Assembly (NCBI GenBank): GCA_016287975.1
Contig: JAEEXV010000089.1
Coordinates: forward strand, 1-22,108
Length of the DNA: 22,108 bases
Origin: Lentisphaeria bacterium
GTDB lineage: Bacteria; Verrucomicrobiota; Lentisphaeria; Oligosphaerales; Oligosphaeraceae
Direction: 5' to 3'
Every line of letters begins with the position of its first letter. Within the stretch, counting starts at the first letter, position 1. The translations under genes and the position numbers were made by a program. Below, piece by piece: positions 10,401 to 16,827 of this stretch. Under the pieces are notes generated by a model. The model had not been told where the DNA came from. It was given only the letters and a program-made list of their open reading frames with translations, and ran no database searches.

Positions 10401-10615
10401 TGGTAGCGCGGGATGACGTCCTTGATGGTGCCTGCGAGGAGATGTCCGTAGTGGGGCAGCCCCGTGGCGAAGGGCGGGCCGTCGAAGAAGACGAAGGGCT
10501 GGCAGTCCTTGCGGGCTTCCACGGACTTCTCGAAGATGTGGTTGTCGTCCCAGAATTTCAGGGTCTGGAGTTCAAGGTCGGCCAGGGAGGCGCCGGATGC
10601 ATCGGATTCAAACAT
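7457..10615 (-). CDS. ileS: Isoleucyl-tRNA synthetase, type 2 (eukaryote-like)
   Basis: The 1052-aa class I synthetase charges tRNA-Ile in the cytosol. The HIGH motif appears as PHYGH (54-58) in the context DGPPFATGLPHYGHLLAGTIKD, and the KMSKS loop as KMSKR (602-605). The editing (CP1) domain lies between (TTTPWTLPSN, VTADDGTGIVH), and an anticodon-binding region follows (LTNWYIRRSRRRFW). The FATGLPHYGH wording and the length of about 1050 residues are those of the eukaryotic/archaeal-like type 2 enzymes rather than the usual bacterial type 1 (YANGxxHxGH, C-terminal zinc finger). Type 2 enzymes are known to be naturally insensitive to mupirocin. The ATG at 10615 is chosen over an ATG 33 bp upstream because the intervening codons are the low-complexity CCCCAAGTCCCCAG tract. 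No Shine-Dalgarno sequence is visible. Confidence 0.97.
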   Translation of the reverse strand: MFESDASGASLADLELQTLKFWDDNHIFEKSVEARKDCQPFVFFDGPPFATGLPHYGHLLAGTIKDVIPRYQTMRGRYVPRTFGWDCHGLPIESLAQKALNLNGAPDILAAGVDKFNEQCRSMVQTYVSEWKNTVRRMGRWVDFDHGYKTMDATFMESVWWVFKQLWEQGRVYKAHRIVPYSWKLTTPLSNSEASANYKDVQDPTVTVRMKVRSWPTPMPELDGFTSYVVIWTTTPWTLPSNLAACVGPDLDYAIVRDGASQDAYLLAKSRLQAVFKSPDDYTVLKELKGRDLVGTRYEPIFDWCAERHPNDYRIVMDEYVTADDGTGIVHIAPAYGEDDYRICQREGIAMEDPLDAEAKFTAAVPQFAGMQCKEADKSVIKWLKENGKLVHQGTIVHSYPFCERTETPLIYRAIDAWYVRVEDLHERMLRNNAQTSWMPEAIGTHRFANWLAGARDWNISRNRFWGSCIPLWINTEDPKDIICIGSVAELEALSGAKVSDLHKHFIDQIEIHRDGKTYRRTPEVLDCWFESGSMPYAQSHYPFENKEFVEKNFPADFIAEGLDQTRGWFYTLMLLSTALFDKPAFQHVVVNGLVLAEDGRKMSKRLKNYPDPLEVVNQYGADALRLCLLASPVVRAEDLRFSETAVREMMRTVLLPLWNSYSFLAMYARIDHWRPEGDAARPPANPANVLDRWILSRLATVVQDLREAMDAYDLQRGATRFTGFLDELTNWYIRRSRRRFWRSTNDNDKAEAYQTLHYVLLTFCQIAAPFIPFITENIYRNLRTDAMPESVHLCDYPEPDAAARDDALNARMAHTMSAVSLGRLLRSQSKQKVRQPLAECVLVSLDPQVRADLAAMAEVIAEELNVKKVTVEEDEEKLVSLAAKPNLKRLGPKYGKQLGALAKLIAAMDGKAIRALQLDGAITLGDFTLAADDILISRTEKAGLTVANEGAVTVALDTRLTDELLLEGWAREVVSKLQNLRKEQDFAVVDRIRIQYRADGPVAEALAKQQDYICNETLAVELAPAAPDADTSAFAEVELAGHKAAFRLQKA

Positions 10616-10619
10616 GGTG

Positions 10620-10643
10620 GTAGGGGGACTGGGGACTTGGGGA
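10620..10643. repeat. GTCCC-rich tract 5' of ileS
   Basis: On the plus strand the sequence reads GTAGGGGGACTGGGGACTTG and then GGGATA, three imperfect copies of GGGGACT; on the ileS strand it is a CCCCAAGTCCCCAGTCCCC leader ending 4 bp before the chosen start. Similar tracts occur before pyrK and before the GH63-like gene. Confidence 0.6.
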
Positions 10644-10664
10644 TACAAGAGACACTATGGGGAT

Positions 10665-11405
10665 TCAGGACTTTTGGCCGGGCGCCCATTCTTCGAGGCG
10701 CGCGTACGGGATGCGGCCGACGAGTTCCTTGCCTTCGAGGTTGACCATGCGCACCTGCACGAAGGCGTCGAGGGGCTCGATGATTTCGAGGACGGTGACG
10801 TCGATGCCGTTGTAGCGCACTTTCCAGGGGCCTGCGGGGGTGCCGTCGGGGTTGCGCATGATGGAGCGGAAGAAGGGCTGGTTCCAGACGGTGCCGTCGT
10901 CGGCGACCTGTTCGGTGGGGGCCTCGCCGTGTTCGGCGCGGGCCTCGGCGAGGAGTTCCTGCTTGCGCTTCTCCTCCTCGGCCTTGGCGGCGGCGGCGGC
11001 GGCAAGGGTGGCCTGGAGTTCCTTCTCGCCCTTGATGTCGAGTTTGAAGAGCAGGATGGCGGGGCCGATGAAGAAGGTCGCGCATCCGAAGAGGAAGAAG
11101 AGCCAGCGGTTGTGGCGGCGCATCTGGGCGATGCCCGCGGCCCAGCAGCCAGAGAGGATGGCGAGGGTGAGGATGACGAGCAGGACGATGACGGCGACGG
11201 GGTCGAGCTGCTTGACGGCGAGGTCGTCGTAGAGCACACGGCAGGCGAATTCGTTGGCGGCGCCCGCGATTTGCCCGAAGATGCCGCAGAGCCAGTCCCA
11301 GGCGGCGATGAGCCAGGTGTCGCCAGTGGCGGGGTTGTCGCCGCCCTCGGCGGCGGTGGTGGCGGCGGTGTTGGCGGCGGCGAATGCGAGGGGGAGGAAG
11401 AGCAT
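10665..11405 (-). CDS. Hypothetical membrane protein with coiled coil and C-terminal all-beta domain
   Basis: The family is not recognised. From ATG 11405 the product has 246 residues: a short hydrophobic N-terminus (MLFLPLAFAAANTA, possibly a signal sequence), an Ala/Gly/Trp-rich segment, two TM helices (about 69-91 and 101-120) joined by a short basic loop MRRHNR, a highly charged Ala/Glu/Lys helix (126-160, likely coiled coil) and a C-terminal segment (173-246) whose WKVRYNGIDVTVLEI...VRMVNLEGKELVGRIPY pattern resembles an SH3-like small barrel. A GTG at 11441 in the same frame would overlap the upstream gene by 17 bp and is less likely. It lies 19 bp downstream of another membrane-protein gene and is probably in the def operon. 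Confidence 0.75.
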   Translation of the reverse strand: MLFLPLAFAAANTAATTAAEGGDNPATGDTWLIAAWDWLCGIFGQIAGAANEFACRVLYDDLAVKQLDPVAVIVLLVILTLAILSGCWAAGIAQMRRHNRWLFFLFGCATFFIGPAILLFKLDIKGEKELQATLAAAAAAKAEEEKRKQELLAEARAEHGEAPTEQVADDGTVWNQPFFRSIMRNPDGTPAGPWKVRYNGIDVTVLEIIEPLDAFVQVRMVNLEGKELVGRIPYARLEEWAPGQKS

Positions 11406-11424
11406 GGCGGTGGGGGGAATGTGG

Positions 11425-12384
11425 TCAGCTGGGGTCGTCACGGCTTTCGAGGAAGACGCCGTTGCGGCCCTGGAAGTAGATGTAGAAGAGGTAGATGACG
11501 CACATCACGCCGAAGAGCGTGGGGAGGGAGGTCTTCCATTCGGCGAGGCAGTAGACGATGGTGCAGCAGAGCGGCGGGAGGCAGACGTTGAGGCCGATGG
11601 AGAGGCGGTTCGCGAGGCCGCCGACGGGGCCGCCGCGGCGGAAGAGGATGGAGGCGATGGTGATGCCGAGGGCGGCGAGGACCACGATGAGCCCGAAGGC
11701 GGAGGACCACGCGATGAAGGAGGAGAGGAACAGGAACAGGATGACGAGTTTGCAGATCCTGGCCTGGCTCTTCTGGTCGAGGGTGAGCGGGGCGCCCTGG
11801 GGGGGCTGGATCTGGTCCAGGTAGCGGAAGGTGTCGGCGGGCAGATCCTGGTAGTAGGTCTCGCCCGCGTCTTCGTCCTCGCCGTCGATGCGCGTCCAAT
11901 ATCGGAAGCCGTCATGGGCGACCACGATGCCCGTGTTCTGGCGCGGTTTGTCGGGGTGGTAGTCGCGGCGCGGGACGATGTCGATGCGCAGATGGCGGAG
12001 TTCTCCTGTGACGGGCAGCCCGTCCAGGGGATCCTCCCAGTGGAAGCGGGCGTCGCGGTAGACGACGGGGCCGACCTTTTCGAGGAGGAAGGTGGTGGCC
12101 TCGCGGATGTCGGCGCCGTATTCGGGGACGGTGCTCATGGCCATGCCGCAGCCGCCGAAGACGCAGAGGAACAGGACGGTGAGGATGGTGGGGAGGAGGA
12201 AACTGCGCATGCCGAGGATTCCGAGGGCGAGTTTGGGATGCCAGAAGAGGAAGTGGAGCATCTGGCGGTAGCGCAGTTCGCTCAACTGGATGGCGAGGAC
12301 CTGCATGTTGGGCGGGATGGGGCGCCCGTCGGGCAACCGCAGGTCAGGCGGCAGTTTCGGAGGCTGTTGCGGGGATTCGCTCAT
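11425..12384 (-). CDS. Hypothetical polytopic membrane protein coupled to def
   Basis: The family is not recognised. The 319-aa product has a proline-rich cytosolic N-terminus (1-40), one TM helix at about 60-82, a soluble loop of about 130 residues (83-208) rich in Asp/Tyr/Trp and containing RDARFHWEDPLDGLPV and GIVVAHDGFRYWTRIDGED, then four TM helices (about 211-227, 229-248, 263-281, 288-304). The soluble loop would face the periplasm if the N-terminus is cytosolic. Its ATG overlaps the def stop codon as ATGA, so translation is probably coupled; no separate Shine-Dalgarno sequence is seen. The following gene also encodes a membrane protein, suggesting the two act together, but no function can be assigned. 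Confidence 0.8.
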   Translation of the reverse strand: MSESPQQPPKLPPDLRLPDGRPIPPNMQVLAIQLSELRYRQMLHFLFWHPKLALGILGMRSFLLPTILTVLFLCVFGGCGMAMSTVPEYGADIREATTFLLEKVGPVVYRDARFHWEDPLDGLPVTGELRHLRIDIVPRRDYHPDKPRQNTGIVVAHDGFRYWTRIDGEDEDAGETYYQDLPADTFRYLDQIQPPQGAPLTLDQKSQARICKLVILFLFLSSFIAWSSAFGLIVVLAALGITIASILFRRGGPVGGLANRLSIGLNVCLPPLCCTIVYCLAEWKTSLPTLFGVMCVIYLFYIYFQGRNGVFLESRDDPS

Positions 12385-13001
12385 GGTGCGATGGCGGTGG
12401 CGGCGGCCAGGGCGGCTTCGCGCTGGGCCAGTTTGCGCATGACGGGGGCGGCGGCCTTCTGTTCGTCGGCGGGGATGCGGTCGTAGAAGAGCTTGCCGTC
12501 GAGATGGTCGATTTCGTGCTGGAGGCAGCGCGCGAGGAGTCCAGTGCAGTCGGCGGTGAACTCCTGTCCGTCGAGGAGGCGGGCATGGAGGGTGACGCGG
12601 GCGGGACGGGTGACGTGCCCTGAGACGCCTGGCAGGGAGAGGCATCCCTCGGAGGCGCAGATGGTCTCCTGGCTGGCGTCGATGATCTCGGGGTTGATGA
12701 GGACGACGGGCATCATGGGGTCGAGCAGGAGTTCGCCAGGGGAGGCGTCGGGGCGGCTGCGGCCGCCTTCGTCGCAGGTGTGGATGGCGATCATGCGGCG
12801 GTTGACGCCGATCTGCGGGGCGGCGAGGCCGACGCCCGCGACCTCGCTCTCCTCCAGGGAGCGCACGAGCTGCCGAGCGAGGTCCTCGACATCGGGGGTG
12901 ACCGCGCCGATGGGCTCGGAAAGACGGCGCAGGGCGGGGTGCCCGTTGGCGACGATGCGCATCGGGCGGTTGCGGCGCAGTTGTTTCAAGAAGTCAAACA
13001 T
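12381..13001 (-). CDS. def: Peptide deformylase
   Basis: The 206-aa protein removes the formyl group from N-terminal fMet of nascent proteins at the ribosome. All three family motifs are intact: GVGLAAPQIG (56-65), EGCLSLPG (118-125, metal ligand Cys120) and QHEIDHLDG (161-169, metal ligands His162 and His166, catalytic Glu163). Compared with the common 165-190 residues, it has an inserted loop after residue 75 (CDEGGRSRPDASPGELLL) and an Ala-rich C-terminal tail. The first ATG is chosen; Met14 (RPMRIVANG) is an alternative and would give the more usual short N-terminus. It is the first gene after a 96-bp AT-richer gap and overlaps the next gene by ATGA, so it probably heads an operon with the two membrane proteins and perhaps ileS. 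Confidence 0.96.
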   Translation of the reverse strand: MFDFLKQLRRNRPMRIVANGHPALRRLSEPIGAVTPDVEDLARQLVRSLEESEVAGVGLAAPQIGVNRRMIAIHTCDEGGRSRPDASPGELLLDPMMPVVLINPEIIDASQETICASEGCLSLPGVSGHVTRPARVTLHARLLDGQEFTADCTGLLARCLQHEIDHLDGKLFYDRIPADEQKAAAPVMRKLAQREAALAAATAIAP

Positions 13002-13097
13002 GGATGGCTCTATGTGGAATAGGTCATTTCGGCAAACAAGATAACTTATCCCATAATTCCTGCCCCGCCACGGATGCGCACGGGAAATGGCCCGCCG
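13002..13097 (-). promoter_or_regulatory. Probable promoter region of the def operon
   Basis: The 96-bp gap between the patB stop and the def start is clearly AT-richer than the surrounding genes (for example ATTATGGGATAAGTTATCTTG on the minus strand, about 13028-13050). On the minus strand TTGTTT occurs downstream of this, with TATTCC 12 bp and ACATAG 18 bp further on; none is a convincing sigma-70 pair. It is called from base composition and position only. Confidence 0.35.
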
Positions 13098-14276
13098 TCA
13101 GGCGTGTCGGAGGATGGCCTGGCGGAGGCGCGCCATGGCGGGTTCGAGGAGCGCGCGGGGCATTCCGAAGGCGAGGCGGAAGTGGTGCTGGGGGCCAGTG
13201 TAGCCGTGGATGTCGCAGGTGTCGTAGTAGTGTCCTGGGTCCGCGGCGATGCCTGCCTCGGCGAGGAGCGCCTGGAGCGAGGCGGTGTCGAGGTGCAGGC
13301 GGGAGCAGTCGACCCAGAGCAGGAAGGATGCCTCGGGGCGGCAGGCGGTGACGGGGAGGCCGTCGAGGTATTGGAGCATGAGGTCGGCGTTGGCTTCGAG
13401 GACGGGGAGGAGTTCCTCGAGCCAGGCGCGGCCATGCTGGCAGGCGGCGGTCTGCGCGACCAGCGAGAAGAGCGGCGGGCGCCCGCATTCATGGCCGTAT
13501 TCGTAGAGCTTGGCGCGCAGGCGTTCGCGCAGGTCGCCGTTGGCGGTGACGGCGGAGCCGATGTGGATGCCGCCGAAGTTGAAGGTCTTGGAGGGGGAGA
13601 AGACGGTGATGGTGCGCTCCGCCATGCCAGGCAGCGAGGCGATCTCGCAGTGGGGATGCCCGCGGTAGACGAGGTCGCGGTGGATCTCGTCGCTGACGAC
13701 GGTGACGTCATGCTGCACGCAGAGGCGGGCGACGCCTTCGAGTTCGGCGCGGGTCCAGACGCGCCCCGTGGGGTTGTGCGGCGCGCACAGCAGCAGCACT
13801 TTCGCGCCGTCGCGGAAGCGGCGCTCCAGGTCCTCCAGGTCGAAGGTGTAGTTGCCGTCGGGCGTGCGGCGCATCCAGCTCTTGCAGGGGACGCGTCCCT
13901 GCATCCCCGCCGTGCGGATGGATGGGGTGTGCAGGCAGGTCGGGACGACGACCTGGTCGCCTGGCTGCGTCAGCATGTACATCGCGCAGCGCATGGTGTA
14001 GAGCACGCCAGGGGTGGCGAGCAGATGCTCGCGCGGGATGGCGATGCCGTGGCGCCACTGCACGAAGTCGATGACGGCGGAGTAGTCCTCCTCGCTCATC
14101 ATGGTGTAGCCGTAGTTGCCGAAGGCGGCGCGCCGCTGGATCGCCTCGACCACCTCTGGCGGGGAGGCGAACTCCATGTCCGCGATGGTCATCGGGAGGA
14201 TGCCCTCTGGCACGCCAAGCCATTTGGCGGCAGTGTACGGGCGGCGGTCGAGGATGGTGGTGAAGTCGTAGGACAT
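13098..14276 (-). CDS. patB: PatB/MalY-type PLP-dependent C-S lyase (cystathionine beta-lyase)
   Basis: The 392-aa fold-type I PLP enzyme belongs to the MalY/PatB subgroup of class II aminotransferases, which cleave C-S bonds of cystathionine or cysteine conjugates. Diagnostic motifs: WxxxPEGILPMTIADMEF near the N-terminus, NYGYTMMSEEDY, the Asn of APHNPTGRVW (168), VVSDEIHRDLVY (Asp196, pyridine N contact), SPSKTFNFGG with the PLP-binding Lys230, and the carboxylate-binding Arg367 in HFRLAFG. Length is normal for the family. Biosynthetic aminotransferase activity is less likely because DEIHxDLV and the SKTFN context are characteristic of the C-S lyases. It stands alone between two larger gaps; no methionine-pathway gene is adjacent. 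No Shine-Dalgarno sequence is visible. Confidence 0.92.
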   Translation of the reverse strand: MSYDFTTILDRRPYTAAKWLGVPEGILPMTIADMEFASPPEVVEAIQRRAAFGNYGYTMMSEEDYSAVIDFVQWRHGIAIPREHLLATPGVLYTMRCAMYMLTQPGDQVVVPTCLHTPSIRTAGMQGRVPCKSWMRRTPDGNYTFDLEDLERRFRDGAKVLLLCAPHNPTGRVWTRAELEGVARLCVQHDVTVVSDEIHRDLVYRGHPHCEIASLPGMAERTITVFSPSKTFNFGGIHIGSAVTANGDLRERLRAKLYEYGHECGRPPLFSLVAQTAACQHGRAWLEELLPVLEANADLMLQYLDGLPVTACRPEASFLLWVDCSRLHLDTASLQALLAEAGIAADPGHYYDTCDIHGYTGPQHHFRLAFGMPRALLEPAMARLRQAILRHA

Positions 14277-14290
14277 GGCGGGATGTAGGC

Positions 14291-14341
14291 GGGGGGGCGC
14301 TTCCGGGGCGGGGGTGGTAGTGTGCGGGGGGGAAGCGGGGG
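14291..14341 (+). other. G-run cluster with G-quadruplex potential upstream of patB
   Basis: Runs of G occur at 14291-14297, 14305-14308, 14310-14314, 14326-14332 and 14337-14341, separated by loops of 7, 1, 11 and 4 bases. This satisfies a relaxed G-quadruplex pattern on the strand that is template for patB, 15-65 bp upstream of its start codon. Confidence 0.5.
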
Positions 14342-14420
14342 TTGGCGCTTCACGGGCGGGGTGGCGTTGCGGGGCGGGTTACGGGTGTGGGCTGGTGCCA
14401 TCATCCAGCCCTGCAAACGA

Positions 14421-14463
14421 CGGGGGGCAAGGCCCCCCGCACCCCCCGCTGCGCAGTCGGGGG
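14421..14463 (-). terminator. Tandem GC hairpins after pyrK
   Basis: Two adjacent inverted repeats: CGGGGGGC / GCCCCCCG with a 3-base loop (14421-14439) and CCCCCG / CGGGGG around a CTGCGCAG-containing loop (14443-14463). They start 25 bp after the pyrK stop on the minus strand. On that strand the distal hairpin is followed by TCGTTTGC, only a weak T-rich stretch. Likely terminator or 3'-end structure for the pyrK transcript. The rest of the 211-bp gap (14277-14487) is extremely G-rich on the plus strand. Confidence 0.5.
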
Positions 14464-14487
14464 CGGGGGGGGGCGCAGGGTGGCGCG

Positions 14488-15279
14488 TTATCCGGGGAGG
14501 TGTAGTTCTTCGGCGCGGAAGACGGGGCCGTCGGCGCAGGAGCGGCGGTATTCCCAGCCCTGCGGGGTGTCGGCCTTGCACTGGACGACGCAGCCGAAGC
14601 AGGCGCCGACGCCGCAGCACATGATCGCGTCGAGGCTGACTTCGCAGGCGCATTCGGGGAATTGAGCGGCGAGGCGGGCGAGGGCGAAGAGCATGGGGCG
14701 CGGGCCGCAGGCGGCGAGCCAGGCGTCGGGGTGGCGCTGGAGTTCGGGTTCGAGGAGGGCGGTGATGCGGCCCTGGAGGCCTCTGGAGCCGTCGTCGGTG
14801 GAGAGGCGGACTTCGCATCCCAGCCGCGCGAACTCCTCTTCGAGGAGGAGGTCGGCGGCGGAGCGGGCGCCAAGGAGGATGACGGGTGCGGGGCCGTTCT
14901 GGACGGCGCGGCGCGCGGTGAAGAGCATGGCGGCGCAGCCGTAGCCGCCGCCGAGGAGGTAGGCGGGGCGGTCGGCGGGCATGGGCGCGAAGCCGTGCCC
15001 GAGGGGGCCGAGGAGGTCGAGGCGGGTGCCAGGCGCGGCGCGGGTCAGGGCGGCGGTGCCTGCTCCGACGACCTTGTAGACGATGGTGAGGCGGTCGCCC
15101 TCGACGTCGCAGATGCTGAACGGGCGGCGCAGCAGATGCCCTTCGAGTTGCGGGATCTGCACCTGCACGAACTGGCCAGGCGCGGCCGACGCGGCGAGTT
15201 CAGGCGCGGCAAGGCGCAGCCGCCAGTAGTCGCCATGGAGCAGTTCGTTGGAGAGGATGGGGAAATCGGATTGGAGCAT
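14488..15279 (-). CDS. pyrK: Dihydroorotate dehydrogenase electron-transfer subunit (PyrK-like)
   Basis: The 263-aa protein is a ferredoxin-reductase-type flavoprotein that passes electrons between NAD and the PyrD subunit in pyrimidine synthesis. Domains in order: an FAD-binding beta barrel with RRPFSICD (51-58, flavin-binding Arg-x-x-Ser), a nucleotide-binding domain with LLGGGYGCAAMLF (108-120) and AACGPRPML (189-197), and a C-terminal [2Fe-2S] site with Cys222, Cys227, Cys230 and Cys248 (CGVGACFGC...C), closing with CADGPVF, the PyrK hallmark. Length is typical. No pyrD or other pyr gene is adjacent in this window, which is unusual because pyrK often sits beside pyrD. A related NADH-ferredoxin-type reductase is the alternative. 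The upstream gap carries a GGGAC-rich tract. Confidence 0.92.
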   Translation of the reverse strand: MLQSDFPILSNELLHGDYWRLRLAAPELAASAAPGQFVQVQIPQLEGHLLRRPFSICDVEGDRLTIVYKVVGAGTAALTRAAPGTRLDLLGPLGHGFAPMPADRPAYLLGGGYGCAAMLFTARRAVQNGPAPVILLGARSAADLLLEEEFARLGCEVRLSTDDGSRGLQGRITALLEPELQRHPDAWLAACGPRPMLFALARLAAQFPECACEVSLDAIMCCGVGACFGCVVQCKADTPQGWEYRRSCADGPVFRAEELHLPG

Positions 15280-15332
15280 GGAGGTGAGGGCGAAGGGACC
15301 GAAGAAAACCAAAGGACCGAGGGGACTCGGGG
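15280..15332. repeat. GGGAC-rich tract 5' of pyrK
   Basis: The 53-bp gap between the kinase-like gene's stop and the pyrK start contains imperfect GGGACCGAAG / AGGACCGAG / GGGACTCGGGG copies (15295-15330). It resembles the tracts before ileS and the GH63-like gene. No promoter is evident. Confidence 0.5.
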
Positions 15333-16112
15333 TTACGCTTTCGGGGGATGTTTCTTTTGCAGGCGGCGCAGGGCCTGGTCGAGGATGGCCTGCGGATTGC
15401 AGGGGGCGGCGCCAGGCGAGGCGGCGTATGCCTCCAGGAAGAGGCGCGCGGCTTCTGGCTGCCCGTCGTGTCGGCGCAGCAGGCTGTAGGCGAGCTGGGC
15501 GAGATTGCGGCGCTGGTAGTGCCGTCGGAGGAGGGCGGGTGGCTGCCAGGTGCGGTCGTTGTCGAGGAAGACGAGGCGGCTGGCGGCGGTGTCGCGGCAG
15601 AGGTTGCGGAGGATGCAGTCGCCGTGCGCGAAGCCCGCGTCGTGGAAGCGGGCGAGTTCGGCGGCGAGGAAGCGGGCGAGTTCGGCGGGCGGCAGCGACG
15701 CGTCCTGCCAGAGGTCGGGGTAGGGGATGGCGGCCGAAATGAAGACGTCCGTGGGGTAGAGGCGGCGTCGGCGGCGGACGGCGAGGAGCGGTTCGGGGCA
15801 GCGGAAGCCTGCCTCCAGAAGGCGCCGCGAGATTCGCCAGGTGGCGAGGGCGCGGGAGGGGCGGAAGACCCATTTGCACCAGGAAAGCCATTCCCTGCCG
15901 TCGAGCCCCGCGTCGGTCAGGGCGCGGATGTGCTTCAGATAGACGGTGCCCGAGGGCAGGTCGATGCGGCGCACATAGCGGCTGTCGTAGCGCACGACCA
16001 GGGTGCCTGGGGAGCGCGCGAGCCAGTCGTCGAGGCGCTCGGCGAGGGCGGCGAACTCCTGGGTCGCGGCGAGGCCGTTCCAGCCTTGGGCATGGACGGC
16101 GACGGGGGTCAT
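15333..16112 (-). CDS. Lipopolysaccharide kinase (WaaP/Kdo kinase/InaA) family protein
   Basis: The 259-aa product has a minimal kinase-like fold of the WaaP/KdkA/InaA family, which phosphorylates sugars of the LPS core at the inner membrane. Visible elements: the N-lobe strand TVYLKHIR (VYLK, presumed ATP-binding Lys), the segment SRALATWRISRRLLEAGFRCPEPLLAV typical of the family (kE...l..Gi..p), the catalytic loop AHGDCILRNL (His163, Gly164, Asp165) and the metal-binding stretch FLDNDR in place of the more usual IDFDR. Its ATG overlaps the regulator's stop codon (ATGA), and an AGGAGG Shine-Dalgarno sequence lies 9 bp upstream inside the regulator gene. The substrate (Kdo, heptose or a small molecule) cannot be told. 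No LPS genes are adjacent. Confidence 0.85.
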   Translation of the reverse strand: MTPVAVHAQGWNGLAATQEFAALAERLDDWLARSPGTLVVRYDSRYVRRIDLPSGTVYLKHIRALTDAGLDGREWLSWCKWVFRPSRALATWRISRRLLEAGFRCPEPLLAVRRRRRLYPTDVFISAAIPYPDLWQDASLPPAELARFLAAELARFHDAGFAHGDCILRNLCRDTAASRLVFLDNDRTWQPPALLRRHYQRRNLAQLAYSLLRRHDGQPEAARLFLEAYAASPGAAPCNPQAILDQALRRLQKKHPPKA

Positions 16113-16813
16113 GGCAGATCGCCTCCTGGGATCCTGACCCAGAGGTTCTCCGCGATCCGCGCGGGCAGCGCCCGCCGCTGTCCGTCTGGCGTGAAGACCG
16201 TGATGGCGCTCTGGTCGAGCGCCCAGTCGCCGACGGTGAGGGCGTCGCCAGGCGCGAGGCCGAGGCGCTCCGCCTCGGCGGAGCCATTGAGGTTCGTGCT
16301 GGCGCGCTCGAAGACGCACTGCGTGCCAGGTGCCAGCGTGGCGATGACCGCGTACTCGTTCGCGGGGTCGGCGTTGAGGTATTCCATGGCCTCGCTCAGG
16401 TGGGTGGCGAGGGCGCGGCAGTCGGTGCGCGTGGCGATGGCGTGCGAGAAGATGATGAAGCGCCGCACGACGTCGTCCTGCAGGATATGGTCGATGGAAC
16501 TCGACGCCTGGTGGGCGGTTTCGGGGGGCAGCGCCAGGATCCGCTGGAAGAAGTGCTCGAGGGTGCGGTGGCTGCGCGCGATGCGGTCGGCGATGCGCTG
16601 GCCCTGCGGAGTGAGTTCGACGGGCTTGTGCGAACTGTAGTGGATGTAGCCGCGCTCGGCCAGGTGCTGCAGGGCGACCGTGACCGAGGGCATCTTGACC
16701 TTCAGCTGCGCGGCGATCTCCTTGGTGTGGGCGTGGCCGTGCTGGCGGGTCAGCGTGTCGATGGCCTCGATGTAGTCGACGAGGCTGTAGGATAATGGCT
16801 TCTTGCCGTCCAT
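16109..16813 (-). CDS. DtxR/MntR-family metal-dependent transcriptional regulator
   Basis: The 234-aa protein has the DtxR layout: an N-terminal winged helix (about 8-70: SYSLVDYIEAIDTL...TKEIAAQLKVKMPSVTVALQHLAERGYIHY), a dimerisation helix region (75-150: LTPQGQRIADRIARSHRTLEHFFQRIL, then AHQASSSIDHILQDDVVRR with the acidic/His metal positions), and a C-terminal FeoA/SH3-like domain (about 160-232). These repressors respond to Fe2+ or Mn2+ in the cytosol and usually control metal uptake. Here no transporter is adjacent; instead the gene is coupled to an LPS-kinase-like protein and lies 14 bp after a thioesterase gene. An AAGGAA Shine-Dalgarno-like site precedes the ATG. Which metal it binds cannot be settled from sequence. 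Confidence 0.92.
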   Translation of the reverse strand: MDGKKPLSYSLVDYIEAIDTLTRQHGHAHTKEIAAQLKVKMPSVTVALQHLAERGYIHYSSHKPVELTPQGQRIADRIARSHRTLEHFFQRILALPPETAHQASSSIDHILQDDVVRRFIIFSHAIATRTDCRALATHLSEAMEYLNADPANEYAVIATLAPGTQCVFERASTNLNGSAEAERLGLAPGDALTVGDWALDQSAITVFTPDGQRRALPARIAENLWVRIPGGDLP

Positions 16814-16827
16814 GGGGGTTCCTTGGG

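Noticed and set aside
7391..10744. 1117-residue open frame on the plus strand opposite ileS
   Set aside because: It is the antisense shadow of a clear ileS gene; its protein is a Gly/Val/Asp/Glu-rich low-complexity product expected from GC-rich codons read backwards, with no domain or ribosome-binding site.
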